DNA from: Cepaea nemoralis | Lineage: Eukaryota > Mollusca > Gastropoda > Stylommatophora > Helicidae | Direction of reading: 5' to 3' | NCBI GenBank assembly: GCA_014155875.1 | Contig: JACEFZ010014610.1 | Location: 323,501 to 387,500 of the forward strand | DNA length: 64,000 nt | Shown here: one piece after another, positions 33,601-43,999 of the stretch | How positions within the stretch are numbered: the first letter of the stretch is position 1 | How the letters are laid out: each line of letters opens with the position of its first letter | Notes under the pieces: generated by a model | Database searches by the model: none | What the model was told of the DNA's origin: nothing | Seen by the model: only the letters and a program-made list of their open reading frames with translations | Position numbers and translations under genes: made by a program

Positions 33601-33853
33601 GTCAGTCCGATATCGAGGCTCATGTATTTGTTTCGTAACAAAGAAAGGTTTTTACAAAGGTGGGGATGTTAACCCCACGCTTCAACCCCCAACCTGGAGG
33701 ACCAGGGTGTTTCTCTTTGTCTGTTCTCTACCCTTTGACCTGTCCGGCTTGGGAGGCCCTGCTGGTAGCTACGCTACCGCCGGCATAGCTCTCAGGGTCA
33801 TTGAGAAACTCAAGCTCCCCCACCACGACAAGGTGGAAACACCATCGGGGGAG
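30638..33853 (-). mobile_element. full-length endonuclease/reverse-transcriptase LINE with 12-bp target duplication
   Basis: TGTGTCTTAGTT is present at 30626-30637 and 33854-33865. Between them lies one LINE on the minus strand: a 5' untranslated region of about 200-290 bp starting CTCCCCCGATGGTGTTTCCA, one long frame, and a short (GAA)n tail (CTTCTTCTTCTTC on the plus strand) touching the left duplication. The 5' leader contains TTCCACCTTGTCGTGGTGGG and CCCTGAGAGCTATGCCGGCG, which I recall as usual for this LINE group. Perfect duplications, a complete 5' end and an open frame point to a young insertion. Confidence 0.93.
30649..33564 (-). CDS. LINE endonuclease/reverse transcriptase, uninterrupted (971 codons)
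   Basis: This protein nicks the target and reverse-transcribes its own RNA onto the nick. Residues 1-230 form an apurinic-type endonuclease: WNVRTL, the catalytic Glu in QEIRWPG, VLGDFNAKIG and the SDHFLVGAKF end. Residues 480-760 are the reverse transcriptase: NNKATGTDGI, GNYRGISLLST, FRQNRSTIDQIF, FVDFKKAYDSV, GLKQGDALSPLLF and catalytic GYADDIDI. The C-terminus has GHIERM and RRPRGRPRRRWRDNIHTDLQ. The listed start is a TTG; the same frame is open upstream to about 33648 (KQIHEPRYRTDLSGQRPW) but has no ATG there, and the first in-frame ATG lies after about 28 residues. GenBank often labels such proteins craniofacial development protein 2-like. Clade (RTE-like) is tentative. Confidence 0.92.
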   Translation of the reverse strand: MRFGTWNVRTLYRAGAAEELTRELVEYQMDITAIQEIRWPGEGTLEQNGMIIIYGGNTQNKHELGTGFVIKKELWGNILNFKAFNDRISKLRIKGKWKNITMINVHAPTEEKEDDIKEDFYNDLEDVIEETPKQDILIVLGDFNAKIGREQTNKKVAGMESLHTTSNDNGWRVINLAEAKGLQISSTRLQRKDIHKQTWKSCDKRTYNQIDHILINNRNASNIQQVRSYRGAECHSDHFLVGAKFKIKLKRAFYTKLQRLHPTYNREKLQDITVKEKFTDEIKCKLETLQNPLEESVDQTWLNIKNTIQSTAEECLGVSTTHRKNRWFNQKCEEAVTKKKNARHVWLNDINNIQKEEHYRNECKEATKIVRQQKREYMSNIIKDLETNHQKNESRKFFKVLKSMKRGHQQNTYGLKDKNGNMINTNEEMCNTWKEYFIELLNCEAPSNIFPQEEVLTCEPQIEEPTFEEILYVITRLKNNKATGTDGIAAEFIKAGGHALHLKLYELIIKIWRTEELPHDWKESLLIPIFKKGDKFQCGNYRGISLLSTSYKILSAVLLNRLKPYSEDILGDYQAGFRQNRSTIDQIFILRQIAEKHWEYKRDLHNIFVDFKKAYDSVHRNSLWNVMQEFGIPRKLINMTKLCMEDTYNIVTYKGRKSDPFQITSGLKQGDALSPLLFNLALEKVVRKVKEECDIGGTSKLLGYADDIDIIGQSEQKTLEILTHLKEKAQQMGLVINQDKTEYMVISRDGMAKNSGHIQIDNMTIKRTETYKYLGTIFNCSNIIREEIQTRINSGNKIYYALQHLLKSKALSRNTKITIYKTLIRPVVLYGSETWSTTKGDEALLQTFENKILRRIFGPIRDTQSGEWKRRSNKDIYDLFKSPLITGIMKANRLQWLGHIERMEDNRETKLAYTQEINDRRPRGRPRRRWRDNIHTDLQALGINDWQEKVHQRDEWRQIVFAAKNLNGSEC

Positions 33854-33865
33854 TGTGTCTTAGTT
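33854..33865. repeat. target site duplication, right copy
   Basis: TGTGTCTTAGTT, identical to 30626-30637. It abuts the 5' end of the LINE. Confidence 0.93.
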
Positions 33866-36081
33866 GGCTGAATATAATGTACCGCTCATGCAAATTTACA
33901 AGGACTAAACATGTTTTTCACATATGTGTTTTGGTGCATATGTGAACAATTGCGTATGCAATTGAGCTTCTGTTACCTACTGTAGTAGACATGAAAATTA
34001 CTCAGTGGGGAAAGAGCACATGATGATGATGATGTACCTGTGAGACAAGTCTGGTGAAAAAGGGGTGAGGTCTGGCATTGCTGTGTAAGTGTATATGGAA
34101 TAGGACATTCATGCACCAACATCACAGCCATTGGAATGGATGTCTGGTCTGCTAATTTGGTAAATGCCATTAGTTAATACATAATGCAGATTGCAGTTGT
34201 AAATGCCTATTTTCCATTTCCCTTCACAATGCCTGTCCCATGTTGCTATGTCACAATGATTGCTGTACTGTGTCTGGTCCTCCTTGTGCCCAGGTCTACT
34301 GTGGTCCAAACATGGTGGAACTTGGACCACCTAAATGCTTGTAATTGTGTAAGCTACCCCTGTCTCAACATATAGGCTTGTAATTACCACAGATAAGGGT
34401 GAATTGAACACATATCACCCACAGTACATCAGAGTGAAATACACTGCATCATAAAACAAGGAGAGGTGTGTTTGGACCACACCCATCCTTTTCCTCTCCA
34501 TCTCCATCTGTGTATGTTAATGTATGATAACATCATCTTTTAACAAATGTAAAGAGATGTTGTGCCATTTTGTATATTGACAGAGAACAAGATGATGGTG
34601 GAGAGGCCTTTCATATATCATCTGGGACAACTAACCAGTAGTCCCTAAATCCAGAACCAATTCTGTTCTCAAAAGGAATGGTTCTGAAGATTTCAGTGAT
34701 CATATCTCATCTGAGAACTAAACAACATGTCTATTCAATGAAACGTGTGAAATGACTGGGACAATGGATTGTTTGGCTAGGACTTATCTTAGTTAATCTC
34801 TGGCCTGGTGCTCACACAGTGTTTTCAGAATGAAGACTTGTAAAGTAAGTGAGATAGACTGAGGAGAAAGAAGACTTGGACATATTTGTATCTTAGATCT
34901 TCCTCTACAGGAAAAGTAGAACAAATTCCTAGGTGTCAACTTCATGAACAGTCAACTCACCGGTGAAAGACAGGACTGTAACCTTTCTTCAAGCTGTGAC
35001 AGTAGGGGATAATTAGTCTGACTTGGAAAATCATCATGGGGAGAACTGCAACCTGAGCTTGTCCAACACCCATCATAGGTGCTAAAAGGATTAAACAGAC
35101 CAGTGGAGCAGAATGTCCCTATGCTTGCCCCAGGTTATGGCTTATCTTGGTTTTCCCTCATTAACAGTAGAAGAAAGGATAAAAGTCAATGGTGTAGTGG
35201 TGATTAGAGAGGAGAGGAGGAGGAAAGTTTGGTTATTAGCTGGAGGAGGGTGTAGGAGTGTTGTATCATGTTTATCTTCATGCATGTTCGGCATAATTAT
35301 ACCTTATGTAGGTAATCATTGAAGTGTTGACATGACAAATGGGATGAACAATGGTCATCACTAGACTCACCATCAGCTCAATAAAATGTATTTAATGAAT
35401 CAGTGTTTTAAGTACATGTCTCAAGAGGTTGTCTTGTACAGTTGCTGTCAAGTATTGTCTCTGGTGACTATCTTAATGTGTTGTGGTTGGTTACAAATAT
35501 TGTGAAAAGTCCTGTATAGATGTTGTCAAGTATCTAATGATATAAGTCTGGTACAATGGTTGGTATAAACACTTCCTTGTGAATGTATGTCCCATTTTTG
35601 TCAAGAAACTGTCATGTAGATGTCTTGTCCAACAGATGTAATGTACAGTTATTGTTGAGTTTGTCTACAAATAATTGAATCCTACAATCCCAAAGAAATG
35701 GGACAACCTGATATAGGTCACACTGACAAAATAAAGAAAGGTAGATCTAATGTGACGGACGAATATCACACTGGCAACATTATAATGAGAGAGATGGATC
35801 CTCAATTGTACAGGGGCGAAGAGTCCAGATCTCCTTTTGGTCTTGAGGGAACCTTTTACTTCTTTTATAAATTTCTGTGTAGATACATAGTGGTCTCACA
35901 GTGGGGGTTTGAGCCAAAGAAAAGTGGTTCTCCAAAAAGGCTATTGCGGAAATGATTAGCTCATTTGAGTGACCTCTAGACAAAACGTGCTAAATCATAT
36001 CCTTTATCTTGTATATTTATTATTCAAGATATATCTCCAGAGAACACTACTAACTAGGTCCTCTGTCAACTATCAAATTTG

Positions 36082-37255
36082 TCACAATTACTCATGATAC
36101 AATCGTCTAATGAACCAGCTTTTAAATGAGGATACACTTTAGCGATTTTAATGGCTGATGGGAAGTGACCTTTGGTGAGACTTTGATCATATATAAAAGT
36201 TAGTGAATCGCAGATCGCAGATGCAGCATAGCGAAGGATCCGATTACTGATTCCATCTAGTCCTGATGAGTTATTGTTTTCTAGGCTACTGAGATGAGTA
36301 GATACTTCAGTGGTCGTCATTAGCGGTATGTTTGTGGGAATGTATCCATAGCATTTGCTCTCACAGAATGATGATAATAAAGATATGTCATGAGGCACAT
36401 CTGGTATTGTGGCCTTCAGTTGGTTTATGTCAGACTGAAAGAAACTACTGAATTGATCATATGTAACCTGATTTGATGGTAACGATTGTGATGATTTATG
36501 TTTGTTTGTCAAGGTATTAATTGCTTTCCATATATCTTTAGTGTTGGTTTTATCTATTATTAAGTTCTTAAAATAGTTTTTCTTTTCCTTTCGAATAACA
36601 TATTGAACTTTGTTTCTCAGACTACGGTACATAGTTAGATCTCTATTTTTATGTGCCCTGTCCCGGTCTCTCATAGTTCAACTACCTCCTGTGTGATCCA
36701 CGGAGGCTAAGTGTGATGTTTAACACGAACTTCCTTAAATGGAACATGGTATTTAACCGCTCAGAAAGGTCTTCAGCCAGTGGTCCAGAGCATCATCTGG
36801 GTCAGGAAGCTGGTAAACATAGTCCAGAGATGAGTTGAGGAAGTCTTGTAAGAAGGCATCTTGATTGAAGTTTTTGTAATTTCTATATTGTATACTTATA
36901 TGTTTGTGTTTGGGAGTTTTGGTACCTCTTTTCGACCACGTGCAACATACTGGGTAGTGATCGCTCATTGTATTAATAGGTAGAGTACATTCTGTGATGT
37001 TGTAAGCACACGTAGTATAGATATGATCTATAAGTGTTGCAGATGAATTTGTTATTCTAGTGGCTTGTTTGACTAACTGTTGGAAGTTATATGACTCTAT
37101 TATGTTTTCCCTTGATTTGTTTGATTTGTTAGTGTCTATGTTAAAGTCGCCTAGCAGTATTATTTCTCTAGCATTACTAAAGACTACATCCATCATAGTG
37201 GTGAATTTATCATACCAGCTATTAGACAGTAAATACGACTGACAGTAAGTAAGTG
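36082..37255 (-). pseudogene. CR1/L2/jockey-like LINE, 5' part: endonuclease and start of reverse transcriptase
   Basis: The minus strand from 37255 encodes the second half of the endonuclease (YLLSNSW, DKFTTMMDVVFSNAREIILL, GDFNIDTNKSN, ATLIDHIYTT, MSDHYPVCCTW), then a linker with YRSLRNKVQYVIRKEKKNYF and KDIWKAINTLTNKHKSS, then the start of the reverse transcriptase (LENNNSSGLDGISNRILRYA, SAIKIAKVYPHLKAGS). A stop at 36753 and a shift near 36670 interrupt it. It ends at the 9-bp repeat TCACAATTA; the remaining reverse transcriptase lies at 28030-29703. The 5' end is truncated next to an opposite-strand LINE fragment. Confidence 0.82.
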
Positions 37256-37256
37256 C

Positions 37257-37690
37257 ATGCTTGAGAACATTAACAGAAAAGAGGAGCGGACTAGAATGCC
37301 ATTGGAAAAGTCAGATCTGTGCAGGGTCATAATAACACTGTATCGGGAGTCCAGGGATTGGCCGGAAAGCTGCACTGAATGGGAGATGCAACAATTGGTC
37401 CACGACAATTCGCGACCAGGCGATGCAATCATCTACTGGGGCGGTTCTGTGCTAAGAGGCACAAGAAGTGTCTGAGGTTCGTGACGAAGGTTGGTGGACG
37501 GTGTTTAGTGCAGGAGAGCCTGACATATGATACCACATCATCTAGTCTTAGTATGATGGTGGGGACAGTCACAATGTGTTCCACTGGCTGGAGGACCAGC
37601 AGCACACGCATGTTGTGATTGTAACGAACTCATATGGTATGATGAGAAAGGTGAAGACGGGCATGCTTCGGACAAAGTGGCAGGTTTCAT
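37257..37690 (+). pseudogene. jockey-like LINE fragment, decayed RNase H domain
   Basis: The plus strand aligns with 48355-48770: ENINRKEERTRMPLEKSDLC corresponds to ENIRRGEEWVRVPAEQSDVC, and VIITLYRESRDWPESCTEWE to VIITLSRECREWPAGATEVE. RNase H residues follow in broken frames. It is a third relative of the LINE family at 42310 and 44049-49020, all on the plus strand. Confidence 0.75.
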
Positions 37691-37744
37691 TCAATAATAA
37701 ATAAAAAGCATTTGTTGAATCTTGTTGAAGCCTATACACCAGTC

Positions 37745-37985
37745 AGCACTACAGCGGGCATGCCTATACACCAGTCAGAACTACAACGGTCATGTGGCCA
37801 ACATCACTCCGGCCGCTTTCACTTCCCAATCATCTTCTAGTACCCACTTTAAGCTGGGTCAACCTGAGAGCCCAGATCAATTTTAACAATCCGCCTGGAT
37901 TCGAATTCGAACCCGTGTCGACTGAGCCATCAGGCAAGCGTCTAGCCCTCTACGCCATCGGCTCTTCCCGACCTGCAATAAACTG
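37745..37985 (-). mobile_element. family B SINE, nearly complete
   Basis: On the minus strand the head reads GGCGTAGAGGGCTAG (box A-like) and ACGGGTTCGAATTCG (box B-like, plus positions 37902-37917). The body reads GTTAAAATTGATCTGGGCTC, CCCAGCTTAAAGTGGGTAC and GGGAAGTGAAAGCGGCCGGA. It is the best guide to the family body. Confidence 0.78.
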
Positions 37986-37989
37986 AACG

Positions 37990-38500
37990 CTTTTGGGTAA
38001 AAAACGATTCTCGCTCTTAACACACAAAGTTAAATGCTGGGGACGCCTCCTAACTGCAACAAGACCCGCAGATGAAAGATTTAATACGATCTATTTCACG
38101 CGGTCCCCTGGCGTGAAACAACAAACACATATTTAACGCAATCTTTTAGCAGCTACTTAACAACAACAGAAACGTTCTGTGTCAAATCTATGTACGAGGA
38201 ATTTGTTTACTTCTGGAAGCCAAATGTGCTCCTCTAACGTTTCCTAATCTTCTGTTCTATCTGTACACCCAACATTGTTCACTTGTACGACAGGTCTGGT
38301 GTCGTCTCAGGTTTCCTTTGAATGGGGCACAATGTTCCGTGTTTGACACTGCTACTTATACCTTCCATTGTTTATGCTTCCCGTGACCCAGACGTCTGCG
38401 CTAACTCAGCAATGTTTACCCGGATCACATTCAATCTATGGTAGGTGTTTGATAAAACAATAAACATGTATCTCAGCATATGCCAGGTAAACATTATCTA
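37990..38500. other. no recognisable gene
   Basis: Non-coding sequence without repeats or motifs that I can name. Confidence 0.4.
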
Positions 38501-38504
38501 ACTA

Positions 38505-39025
38505 CATTGGATTTTTAAGAGCATGCATCTTTCCCATTGCAACATACGCCAGTGAGACCTGGACACTTACTAAACAAGCTGAACAGCGCGTAAATGCCTT
38601 TGAATATAAATGTTATACATGTTCTAATAATATCTTGGGTACAGAAAAGAACAAATGCATTCATACGACAAGATCTGAATATTGAAGAAGGTTGGCTATT
38701 AAAGACGATAAAACAGACAAGATCTGAATATTGAAGAAGGTTGGCTACTAAAGACGATAAAACAAACTTGAAATAGTTTGGTCACTTGAAACGTTATGAA
38801 AGTTTGGAGAGAACAATAATGGGGGAGGCGGGTATAATGTAGGAAGGCCAAAGAGAAGATTGGTGCAGGATGTGACAAATGGTCTCCCGATGGGTGTATC
38901 TCTTGCGGGACATCTTGATTATGACCGAGAAGTTTTCCGGAAGGTTGTTATGGGAGCAAGGTTCTGCAAGGGACATGCTACTGAATGAATGAATGAATGA
39001 ATGAATGAATGAGTGAATGAATGGA
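38505..39025 (+). pseudogene. RTE-type LINE 3' end (same subfamily as 17815-18535)
   Basis: FLRACIFPIATYASETWTLT and the following AEQRVNAFEYKCY are almost identical to 18065-18170. Downstream decay includes a 49-bp tandem duplication (38668-38716 and 38717-38765, both with AGATCTGAATATTGAAGAAG). The C-terminal GRPKRRLVQDV and AGHLDYDREVFRKVVMGARF survive. The tail is (GAAT)n at 38983-39022. Confidence 0.85.
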
Positions 39026-39029
39026 CTAG

Positions 39030-40090
39030 TTAAACAACGTCACTGTGACTTAGGCGATAGTGAGACGCGCAAGTTTCATCATTCCCCATCATACCGATTC
39101 CAGGGCTGGAACTCAGCAGCGGCAGATTTGGAAGCGGACCGCTTTCCATTGATTTTGATGGTATGAGGCGTCGACAGTGCAGAAATAAATGGCCAGCTAC
39201 TGAACTAACATTGCCTAGTACATCACAATCAGCCAATAAATGCTGGGGTTGATTGCAACATCCTACAAAAGATATTAGACTAACGTTAACTAGCTACAAC
39301 TAATCTTTTGTAAACACGCTCTAGGCCTCACACAAATATATTTGATGCATTTCAAACATGCCTTACAATTCCTCGGGGAGGACAGCCTTGTGCAACCGGT
39401 GCTTCGTGCCCTCACACAAATCCTAGTACCTGTGGCCGTGGGAAGCCAGCTTCTTCCCTGGCCATTGCTTCTGTCGCCTCCGCGCCGGCGCTTCGCTATA
39501 CTCCGACGTTCGTCTTCGTTGCCATGTTCCTTCTTCGTACCCCGTTCACAGCTCATGGAGCCACACTCTGGGAAGTCGGCTCTCCCTCTGGGTTCCTCGA
39601 CTCGTCTCCTGGTCTCACCTGCTGAGTGCAGTCCTCGCAAGACGACTACCACCATGGTATGGAAGTTGGACTTCGGCCGACATTTACCTGACTTCGAGGT
39701 TGCTACCGTGTGGCGATCTTCCCGCATTGATCGGACCTGTTCTCAGAAGCACCGTCTTCGCTCGGAGCGATGGCTACAGAGTCGACACGAGACAGTACAA
39801 GTTCTAGCTCTTAGTTGAGAGATTGGTTCTTATGATAGGTTGCTCTGCAGCTACAGACAGCAACGTTAACCATATTACTGTAGAGACTTATCCAACTCTA
39901 GGTTCTGGTTGTTCCATAGCTAGCACGTGGCCTTTTCGACTGCTTCACCAAGTTGTTTCTTTGTCCGCATTCTTGCTTGTCCTTTGGTGCCTAAGTGTTT
40001 TATCACGTCATACACGGAGTGGGAGATTAGGCCTCTTGCGCCTACCTCTACTGCGAACTAGCCTGAGATGCTTAATGCCGCAGGGATTAA
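39030..40090. other. unassigned, including a CpG-rich block at 39350-39780
   Basis: Antiparallel open frames of 145 (minus) and 158 (plus) codons overlap across a GC-rich, CpG-rich block. Neither shows a domain I recognise; the minus frame is rich in Arg and Gly and the plus frame in Ser, Leu and Arg. A long shared open stretch on both strands is expected from low AT content and is not evidence for a gene. Confidence 0.4.
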
Positions 40091-40094
40091 TAAG

Positions 40095-41405
40095 ATTGTG
40101 GTAAATTTCCGGTGGAGAAGCCAAGAGCTGTTGAGTGTGAGGATTACAGAACTATTAGCTTAATGAGCCACATAACTAAGATACTACTCAAGGTCATACA
40201 AGAAAGAATTCAACATGACATGGATGAGGAAGTAGCTGAAGAACAATTTGGGTTCCGCAAAAACAGCGGCACCAGAGAAGCAATTATCTGTTTGAGGATG
40301 GTAATTGAAAAATATATAGAAGTTAAAAAAAGTATACATCTTTGTTTTATAGACTACAAGAAAGCACAACATGAACGACTAACTATGTGCCTTTAAGATA
40401 TAGGCGTAGACGGAAAGGACACCAGACATATTAGTAACTTGTACTGGGAACAAGTGACGTCTATTAGATGCGGTAATAACTATTCGTCGCCTATAGAGAT
40501 AAAAAGAGGAGTACGGCAGGGATGTGTACTGTCCCCAAGCCTCTTCAGCCCTATATATAGAAAGAATTTTTAAACAAGTTTAAATGCCTGGACTCAACAT
40601 CAATGGAAGAATCATAAACAATATTAGATATGCTAACGATACCGTGTTACTAGCAGAAAGTGAGTAAGAGTTGCAAGACCTAGTGGAAGAAGTAAACAGA
40701 CATAGTGCAGAATGTAGCTTAGATATTAACATCCAAAAAACAAAAACTATGATAATTAGCAGTGAAAAGGAAAGTGATCAATGAACATCACAGTAAACGG
40801 GCAGATACTAGAACAAGTAAAAAGTTTCTCTTATCTTGGGCATATAATAACAGATGATGGCAGAAGTGAAATGGAAATCAAAAAGAGAATAGGAATGGCC
40901 AAAAATGCTTTCAACGGCAGGAAATCAGTATTAACATCTAGAGAGATTAATAATGCATTAAAAATGAGAATTGTCAAATGCTACGTATATTCAACGCTAC
41001 TGTATGGCGGGGAAGGCTGGACATTGAACAAGCAACTAGAAAGTCGCATAGGAGCCATGGAGATGTGGATATACAGACGAATATGTTGTATTTCATGGAA
41101 ACAAAAACAATCAAATGCAGAGGTCCTGGGAATGAAGAGAGAGTTGATGAAAGAAATAAAGAGAAGGCAAGTGAAATATTTCGGCCACGTTAAAAGACAT
41201 GATACTCTTATAAAAACCATACTGGAAGGCAAGGTTGAGGGCAAGCGAGCAAGAGGTAGACAACGATACAAATGGGAGGATAGCATCAAGAGACGGACGA
41301 ACATCAGCCTGACAGAATGTACAGTCAAGGCGAGAGACAGACAGTGTTGGAGATTCATTGCAGCCATCCTTCGTTGCGGAGACGGCACCTGATTGATTGA
41401 TTGAA
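40095..41405 (+). pseudogene. RTE-type LINE 3' half with a mutated catalytic box
   Basis: The plus strand starts in the fingers (AVECEDYRTISLMSHITKIL, EEQFGFRKNSGTREAIICLR, LCFIDYKKA with the first palm Asp). After shifts comes NGRIINNIRYANDTVLLAES, where the usual YADD is YAND, so one catalytic Asp is lost. A frame open from 40781 to 41392 then encodes VKSFSYLGHIITDDGRSEME, CYVYSTLLYGGEGWTLNKQL, RRQVKYFGHVKRHD, and KRARGRQRYKWEDSI to the end. The tail is (GATT)n at 41388-41402. Confidence 0.87.
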
Positions 41406-41639
41406 ATTTTCGATGCGCTGACAAATTATTGGGATCGATAGTTTCGACAGCTGGACTTCAACGTCGACTTCCCGTTTAGAAATCAATGGCAAATTAATAA
41501 ATAGTAATTGTTTCCCAGAGAAGTTTCCTGATATAAGTCTGTGATGTAATAGAGCTGTCACATTTTGCTGGCTTGGGAGCAAGGAGGAGGAGGCGGCCAG
41601 TCTGTTCCTCAGCTGGACAATCCGCGAGGCCAGGCGTCA

Positions 41640-41815
41640 TACACGCGTCAGAAGCGGATAAAGGACCCATATCAGCTTTCTAGACACCTTGGGTATATGG
41701 TGTTACACCCATCATTTATAGACCAAGCCGGTCTCCTTGGGTTGTGTGGTCAGTATCACGCTGATCGCCTTTACATCCTAAGACATTTCCTGGTACACTT
41801 TTAAATCTGCTTAGA
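41640..41815 (-). mobile_element. family B SINE 3' part
   Basis: TGTGTGGTCAGTATCACGCT, GATCGCCTTTACATCC and ACATTTCCTGGTACACTTTT lie in the antisense order of the family body. A similar stretch sits at 43370-43510. Confidence 0.6.
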
Positions 41816-42178
41816 AATGGGAATGTTAAAAATCCGCCCGATGCAGATGCGAACCAATGCCTACTGTGCCGGTAGGCGATCGCCTACGGCCTCTCATCTG
41901 CTGTGCGAGACCAGTGTCTTACCACTTCATCCTCTCTCTCGTCTTACAGAAACAAATGCGAACCCCTCCCTCTCCCCACCACCTCTCCCCATACACACAT
42001 ATGTGACACAGAATGGACGCACCTGGGCCACGACGCTAGAAGCATAATGTGCCACAGCGCATGCGTGGATCTATAAGCAGATCAAACATTTATATGCTCT
42101 AGGTTTATAAACGTATATTTACACCTACGCTCGTCTACCACACAATAGTACATTGACATGAAATATATGCATGCATAT

Positions 42179-42310
42179 GTACGTGCACAATATCAGGTAA
42201 AGTCAACGTGTATATACTCTATGAAGTTCTTTCCCCCTCTCAGCGTACGTGCACAATATCAGGTAAAGTCAACGTGTATATACTCTATGAATTTCTTTCC
42301 CCCTCTCAGC
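42179..42310. repeat. 66-bp tandem duplication
   Basis: Two adjacent 66-bp copies starting GTACGTGCACAATATCAGG (42179 and 42245) differ at one base (GAAGTTC versus GAATTTC). This is a recent duplication directly left of a LINE fragment. Confidence 0.93.
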
Positions 42311-43034
42311 GTCTGGCTGAACTCTGATGACAAAGACATGCTTACAACCCGAGGAGAACTGGTTACCATAGGCAAGTGGTGCCAGTATAAGTCAATACCA
42401 TGCACACAGCTGTGTTCATTAGCATTTACAGAAGTGTGGGCCTTTACGGCTCAGGCCAGAGAGAGAATTGTGAAGGAGGACTCTGGTGCTTTTGCTGAGA
42501 CCACAAGTAGCCTGACTATGGAAGTCATGGCAGTAAGCAAAGCAATAACATGGCTCGAGACACAGACATTCACTAGGGCATGCTTCCTTAGCGACTCAAT
42601 GAGCGTGCTCAAGAGGACAGAGATGGCGTGGATCCGAAGAGAATGGTTGCTGTCTCTGAAGATTAGTTTCATCTTCGTGCCAGGGCATGCGGGAGTAAAA
42701 GGAAATTAGCGGACTGACAAGCTCGCAGGTAAGGCTAAGGTGGAGGGCGGACGCGCCATGGACCAGGCTGACATTCTGAATGCTCTGCGAGAAGTAAGAC
42801 TTTTGCAGGAACCAAGTGATGACTGTTAATCTACAGCCATGGCCAGACTGCGAGAACAGCAAATTAAAAGAGGGGTGGCCAAACAAGAACACTACGCAGG
42901 AAGCCACAGAAGATTGATAAACCAACACAGAACTGGTGTCGTTAGCCGCTACACGCTGCGGGATTTGCTGAGGAGGGGATCCGAGCGCTTATGGACTGAA
43001 TGGTTCGATGTGCAATGAGGCTGACCTGTCGACG

Positions 43035-43082
<48 letters not shown>

Positions 43083-43085
43083 CAC
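42310..43085 (+). pseudogene. jockey-like LINE 3' end with RNase H domain and (AACT)n tail
   Basis: RNase H removes template RNA during retrotransposition. Visible parts are EVWAFTAQARERIVKEDSGA, AETTSSLTMEVMAVSKAI (with the family Glu), CFLSDSMSVLKRTEM (Asp), SFIFVPGHAGVKGN, a stop, and DKLAGKAKVEGG. After it come MARLREQQIKRGVAKQEHYA, RTGVVSRYTLRDLLRRGSE and a stop. The tail is (AACT)n at 43035-43082. The element is 5'-truncated at the 66-bp duplication. Confidence 0.82.
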
Positions 43086-43369
43086 AGAAGTAGGTACAGA
43101 AGCATATATCCGAAAACACATTAGACAATATAAATATTTATAGCTATTATTAGGCCTCCAGGGATTTGAACCTGCCGCCTTCTAATGATGATATGACCTT
43201 GCTGAAGGAATAAGTGTACTTCAACCCGCAGACCAGCTAGACACCCATCCGAAAGGTGTCATCATTAACCAGGCCTACCATCCACCTAAATCTGAAACTA
43301 TGGAATATGGACAGAATTCGTAACCAGTCATGTCAGTAGCAGTATAGCACACATGTTCTCGCTTTGAGG

Positions 43370-43512
43370 CACTGGCTATATGGTGCTAGTCCATGTTTTT
43401 ATTACCAAATGGTCCTCGATGGACTATGTGGTCAGTATCATTCCGGCCGCCTTTACTTCCCAGAGCATCGGTCGCCTGTATTAGCCTGGGTTGACCGCGG
43501 AATCCAGGTCAG
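43370..43512 (-). mobile_element. family B SINE 3' part
   Basis: TATGTGGTCAGTATCATTCC, GGCCGCCTTTACTTCCCAGA and TTAGCCTGGGTTGACC follow the antisense order of the family. The head is replaced by unrelated sequence. Confidence 0.65.
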
Positions 43513-43784
43513 TGTATCCAAATTCCCGCCTTAATGAGAATAAAGCAAAAGATAATCCCGATCTGCCTGGGAGAAACCTCAATTCAAGGGGCGGAATCAT
43601 ATATAACATTAGATTAACATATAGACACAACTGGGGGACATTATATATACAGATATTAAAGCAAGAATATAAACAAAATAAAAAACAAGAGGAGCTAGTA
43701 TACCACAAGGATATTTGTGAATGGCAAAAGAATTTAAACTTAGCACCATACTTTGAATATTAAGTTCTAACATATGTATCACGT

Positions 43785-43998
43785 TAGGAAAAGAAAACAA
43801 CTAAATTGGTGTACTTGGTGACAACTGGCAAGATTGAGAAACAAAGAATAAAGGGAAGGCAGAGAAGTAAATACCTGAATGGCTTGGGCACGTGGTATGG
43901 TCCAGACAAGAACACAGAGCTGATCCAGGACTCTGGCTATCGTGTGACATGGCGAAACATGACCGCCCACGCTTATCGGCCTGATACATGATGTTGAT
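43785..43998 (+). pseudogene. RTE-type LINE 3' end (same subfamily as 4690-6478)
   Basis: The plus strand gives LVTTGKIEKQRIKGRQRSKY, LNGLGTW, DKNTELIQDSGYRVTWRNMT and AHAYRPDT followed by a stop, matching 6270-6460. Its short GATGTTGATGA tail runs straight into an (AC)n microsatellite. Confidence 0.8.
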
Positions 43999-43999
43999 G

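Larger units (their letters stand above)
29704..36081. other. 6.4-kb insertion splitting a LINE, flanked by a 9-bp direct repeat
   Basis: TCACAATTA occurs at 29695-29703 and 36082-36090. Minus-strand LINE coding ends inside the right copy and resumes inside the left copy in the same reading frame. Nothing known marks the ends of the insert: no terminal inverted repeat, no TG...CA and no poly-A tail. Apart from the nested LINE at 30638-33853 it holds about 3.1 kb of unrecognised sequence (29704-30625 and 33866-36081) with only short open frames. The class of the inserted element is unknown. Confidence 0.55.

Noticed and set aside
39290..39818. Antiparallel 145- and 158-codon frames as a novel gene pair.
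   Set aside because: Both fall in a CpG-rich block with few stop codons by composition. No domain, start context or splice support can be seen.
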